From NCBI GenBank assembly GCA_029204225.1, contig CM055106.1:14572393-14636392 (forward strand): DNA of 64,000 nucleotides. Reading direction: 5' to 3'. Origin of the DNA: Diphasiastrum complanatum. Lineage: Eukaryota > Streptophyta > Lycopodiopsida > Lycopodiales > Lycopodiaceae. How positions within the stretch are numbered: position 1 is the first letter of the stretch; every line of letters starts with the position of its first letter. A program made the position numbers and the translations under genes. Below the pieces are notes generated by a model. That model was not told where the DNA came from, ran no database searches, and worked only from the letters and a program-made list of their open reading frames with translations. This document shows positions 60,931-64,000 of this stretch, piece by piece.

Positions 60931-61068
60931 TATATCAAAAATCTAGTACAAAATTTTTTTTAATTATCTTCATCATCCTCTTCAAGATTCAGACGAATGG
61001 TATTGTCATGAAGGAATAATCTCCTTTCATATGGATCCAAAAGTTCTAAGTTTTTCCTTTTGCTCATA

Positions 61069-61446
61069 TCAATGTAACCCGAATAAAGGGCCATTTTGGA
61101 ATTCCAAAAATTCCTCCTCTGTAGGCAAAGTTTTTTCATAGGCTTTAGAGTTTTTAATCATGGCCTCCAAGGCCTCATTGCCAGATTTCCAGTTGCCATC
61201 TTTATCATAATCTATCTCACTTTCAAGTTCATCATATGTGTAATCAACAATGTCAGAAAATTCTGATAGATTTTGAGAAAAAATTGAGAGGATTTCATCA
61301 TCTGTCAAATTCAAAACATCTTCTATATCATTAAATGAAATATAACTTTCATTATCTATAAAATATAAGTTAACAGAAGATGCAAATGGAAGAGAATCAG
61401 AGAGGATTATAGAACGAGGGAGAGTTTTTTTATAATCTGAAGCCAT
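61069..61446 (-). CDS. Small acidic protein, unknown
   Basis: 125 codons on the minus strand, convergent with the transposase-like gene. The product is strongly acidic (NDIEDVLNLTDDEILSIF; DIVDYTYDELESEIDYDKDG). The frame is open upstream of the chosen ATG (ALVDVDDANTDIGVETEAS) to about 61500, so this may be a downstream exon of a longer gene cut by the family R fragment to its right. No family recognised. Confidence 0.4.
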   Translation of the reverse strand: MASDYKKTLPRSIILSDSLPFASSVNLYFIDNESYISFNDIEDVLNLTDDEILSIFSQNLSEFSDIVDYTYDELESEIDYDKDGNWKSGNEALEAMIKNSKAYEKTLPTEEEFLEFQNGPLFGLH

Positions 61447-61699
61447 AGATGCTTCAGTTTCAACCCCTATATCAGTATTTGCATCATCTACATCAACTAG
61501 AGCAGGTGTAGTTTGTTTGATTCAAAGAGAGCTACTTGAAGCCAAGCTAGATCTACACTTCTTGTTTTGACTGTGAGGCAACTGACCAGTGATGGAATTG
61601 TGAAAGTCAAATTTTGCGCGACGACGGACTTGGTGCCTCAAACAAACGCAAAGAGATAGTTCATATGCGGATCAAACTGATGCGACCCCTTGGCTCTCC

Positions 61700-61906
61700 A
61701 CGAGGTCAATGGTTACATTTGGGCTGATTCAAAGACAACTACTTCAAGCTAAGTGAGAGGTGCGTTGTGGAGTACTCAATCTTTGCCTACCTTAAAGAGC
61801 CAAAAAGGAAAAGTATCAAGATCAGGCTAGGACAAGGAGAGAAATCAAGGTGCAAAAGCAACAAGGCACGAAGTGGACCATAAAGTGGGCAATCAAACGA
61901 TAAATT
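61700..61906 (+). repeat. Family R internal fragment, inverted copy
   Basis: Reverse complement of 55905-56095: shares CTTTGCCTACCTTAAAGAGC and GTGGACCATAAAGTGGGCAA. Similarity may begin weakly near 61520. It appears inserted into, or fused with, the flanking element sequences. Confidence 0.8.
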
Positions 61907-62352
61907 GTCATTCATAGGTATACATCTCATTTTCTTCATTCTATCTCTTATTTTGAGACCGAGAGGGACCATTGATGCAATCAATATTTGCAATGAAAAA
62001 AATGCAGAAGATCAATGGATACCAAGAATATATCAAAAATATCAATGGATCTTGATGCATCTCTCTGCAAAAGGCTCATTCCAAAAAAGAAAAAGATCGG
62101 ATAACATATATAGAAGCTCTTGGAAAGACATGATCATGAAAAAAACCATGGTAAAGGCAAGGCAGACCAAGGCTATGAAAAACAAACATGTCGAAAAACT
62201 GTAGAAATTGAAGATGAATGAATCATAACCTAAATTAATAACAGAAAAACAAACAAGTAAGAACAATCATAGAAAACTGTAAATATATCTCTATTAAAAA
62301 ATTTTGTACATGTGTCTCATCCACATCAAGTGAGATAAATTTTTTATCAGTA
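61907..62352. other. Possible 3' end of a plus-strand gene
   Basis: A plus-strand frame runs to a stop at 62204 with a lysine-rich basic C-terminus (KKTMVKARQTKAMKNKHVEK). It converges on the minus-strand H3-like gene that ends at 62353. No family recognised. Confidence 0.25.
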
Positions 62353-63650
62353 TCAACTATCTATGATCTCTAAATCCATTTCTCTAGTTGGAAGTAGCTT
62401 GGGTGGAGAACACTCTGCCACTGCAACTGGATGTGAATTTTCGATCACAAGCTTTATGGTCTCCTGCCTGAAGTGCATTATCTCCATTGGGGAGACCTTC
62501 GGGCATTTAAACTAAAAAAAATTATGAGAATCAATGTGAAATCAAAATTCATATGAAAAATTGAACTTAATAAAATCTAAAAAAAATACACTTCCTTTGT
62601 TATGTATGAGAGCACGAGAATTGGAGTCCCCAGTCTGACGTATTGGAGCATATCGTCGTGCAGACTTTTGAAATCAGGGAAATCAAATACAACCATGAAT
62701 TGAAGGAAAAACAATGCTACATCTATAAACAATGGGGTCTGGAAAAACTCCATCCAGTACTGAATTGCCCTACCTCCTACATTGTCACCTAACATTTTAT
62801 CCCTACTTTTTAATTCACCTGTATCTAATTTAGAAAGGGGAAGACCAGCATTGGTCTTCGGCATCTTAAAATTGTATTTTGGACCTAAAGCTTTAAGATA
62901 CGTGTGTCAACAATTGGTCATACTGTACATATTGAGGAGTATTTACAAAGGCAAGTGCAGGGGGTGACGAAAGTAATACAGATAAACCACAAAAAGAATT
63001 GTCATTCAAAATTGATTCTACCTTTATATTTACAAAATCATCTAAATCATTTCCTAGAACAGGAGGTTGGGAACTAATATTTATGGGGGTAGGAGGAGAC
63101 AGAGATTTTGAAGGAGGAGGAGATTTATTAAGAGAGGAAGATCTAGCAGGAGAAGTTAATAATGGAGTTCTGGGAGGAGAAGAAGGAGACTTAGGAGGAG
63201 ACTTGGGAGGAGATTGCCTAGCAGATAGAATCTCATTTAGAGGAGATGGCTTTGAAAAATCCCTTGCTTTATTAGGAGGGTCATGAGACCTCCTCTTCTT
63301 TGAAACACTCTCGCTCTGTATACGAATAACAAGCCGAGATGGTTGAGATTGCTTTCATTTTCTCCTCTCTGAATCTTGTTTTGGAAGAGAGGAAGCAGTA
63401 GGTCTAGAGTACTCTACAAATTTGTCATATGTGTCCCGTAGCCTGAACACAATGTTGAAATCCTTGGGCATGATGGTCACCCTCTTGGCATGGACAACTG
63501 CAACAATAGTATCTAAATTTTTTTTCACTTGTGTGCAGCGCCTCTATTGTCGTTACAGTCCATCTCACATCTGCAGACTTCTTGTAACCTGTCTGATGGA
63601 TCTCTGTATGTGAGCTTTCGAAATCAGAAGATAAATAAACCTAATCGATA
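62353..63650 (-). pseudogene. Histone H3-like fold fused to a proline-rich linker and unknown domain, decayed
   Basis: Minus strand. From about 63630 the frames read LLISKAHIQRSIRQVTRSLQ, then (frameshift) DVRWTVTTIEALHTSEKKF, then (frameshift in an A run) LDTIVAVVHAKRVTIMPKDF. This parallels histone H3 from the helix before the fold (LLIRKLPFQRLVRE) through DLRF and ALQE to HAKRVTIMPKD (63492-63460), which is identical to canonical H3 over 11 residues. Instead of ending, the frame continues (RLRDTYDKFVEYSRP) into a basic, Pro/Ser-rich linker with SPPKSPPKSPSSPPRTP, then, after a frameshift or missed intron, MPKTNAGLPLSKLDTGELKS and AIQYWMEFFQTPLFIDVALF. A phase-0 GT...AG intron (62591-62512) adds a last exon ending EMDLEIIDS, stop 62355-62353. 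Stops include TGA at likely CGA codons. No canonical H3 tail is seen. Confidence 0.6.
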
Positions 63651-63783
63651 ACTGGTAGCGGATGCACGCGGCGAGTAAAAGCTGATGGAAGGAAGTTTGC
63701 TTCGAGCGTGTTGAATCGATATCATATGGATATAGAGAACGACAAGAAATCTAAGCAAAAAAAAATTCAACGTCGTCTGTCTG

Positions 63784-63791
63784 TTTATATA
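63784..63791 (-). promoter_or_regulatory. Possible TATA box of the H3-like gene
   Basis: The minus strand reads CACTATATAAACAG, a strong TATA match about 150 bp upstream of the first H3-like residues. Sequence match and position only. Confidence 0.4.
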
Positions 63792-63944
63792 GTGAAAGTC
63801 CGAAATGATTGCAAACGTGGTGGTTTGGATGTCCAAGGCTTGGATTACTTCGAGATATTCAGAGACTTGTCAATCAAATCAAATTAAATATCAATCTTTC
63901 TTCAAAATGATTAGTCGGTAATAACCACCACAATTAATTAAAAC

Positions 63945-64000
63945 AAAAGTATAGTCACATCTACAATTGATTCTATAAAAGTATGGTCACATCTACAATT
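63945..64000. repeat. 32-bp period direct repeat at the window edge
   Basis: AAAAGTAT(A/G)GTCACATCTACAATT occurs at 63945-63968 and 63977-64000. It may be subterminal repeats of a transposon continuing beyond the window. Confidence 0.85.

Noticed and set aside
62999-63286. Glycine-rich plus-strand ORF (GGDL repeats)
   Set aside because: It is the complement of the Pro/Ser-rich linker of the minus-strand H3-like gene, whose other exons and motifs lie on the minus strand.

Overview
This window is plant nuclear DNA and is mostly transposable element. It holds one clearly functional host gene, an R2R3-MYB transcription factor with the three-exon structure typical of land plants, among Ty1/copia and Ty3/gypsy LTR retrotransposons, non-LTR (LINE) elements, a hAT-type MITE and several long (GA)n/(CT)n microsatellites. 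Low gene density, nested decayed retroelements and many long GA tracts fit a large-genome land plant. A homosporous fern is my best guess, but no single marker proves it.

Layout. 1-2.3 kb: copia LTR and RNase H debris. 2.3-7.4 kb: a copia element with both 270-bp LTRs, but its RT region is largely deleted. 9.97-11.7 kb: the MIXTA-like (subgroup 9) MYB on the minus strand. 13.7 kb: a short 5'-truncated LINE with target duplications and a poly(A) tail. 15.3-15.6 kb: a hairpin and tandem-repeat block. 17-19.8 kb: a decayed coding region I cannot assign. 19.8-21.4 kb: the 5' end of a minus-strand copia element. 24.8-25.1 kb: a hAT-like foldback MITE with an 8-bp target duplication. 25.3-30.1 kb: a gypsy RNase H scrap and a long decayed LINE (minus). 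30.3-36.2 kb: mostly unassigned AT-rich sequence.

37.5-54.5 kb holds the most interesting structure: two gypsy elements of one LTR family that carry complementary gene sets. The first (37.5-43.4 kb) has protease, RT, RNase H, integrase and a chromodomain but no gag. The second (49.3-54.5 kb) has an intact gag and a protease-like ORF but no RT, RNase H or integrase. They share LTRs, the primer binding site and an array of five GTGCT...AGCAC stem-loops in the leader, although their protease domains are clearly diverged. This looks like a gag-only (TR-GAG-type) partner and a pol-only partner that keep common cis signals. The gag element is inserted, with a 5-bp target duplication, into the LTR of a third, related family (called family R here) whose other copies lie at 47.2, 59.5 and about 61.7 kb.

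The last 4 kb carry a frameshifted transposase-like gene (plus strand) and a decayed minus-strand gene. The latter encodes a histone H3-like fold, including an 11-residue run identical to canonical H3, joined to a proline-rich basic linker and an unknown C-terminal domain. Many stop codons in the dead elements are explained by C-to-T changes (CGA to TGA, CAG to TAG, CAA to TAA), as expected for methylated, silenced plant repeats.
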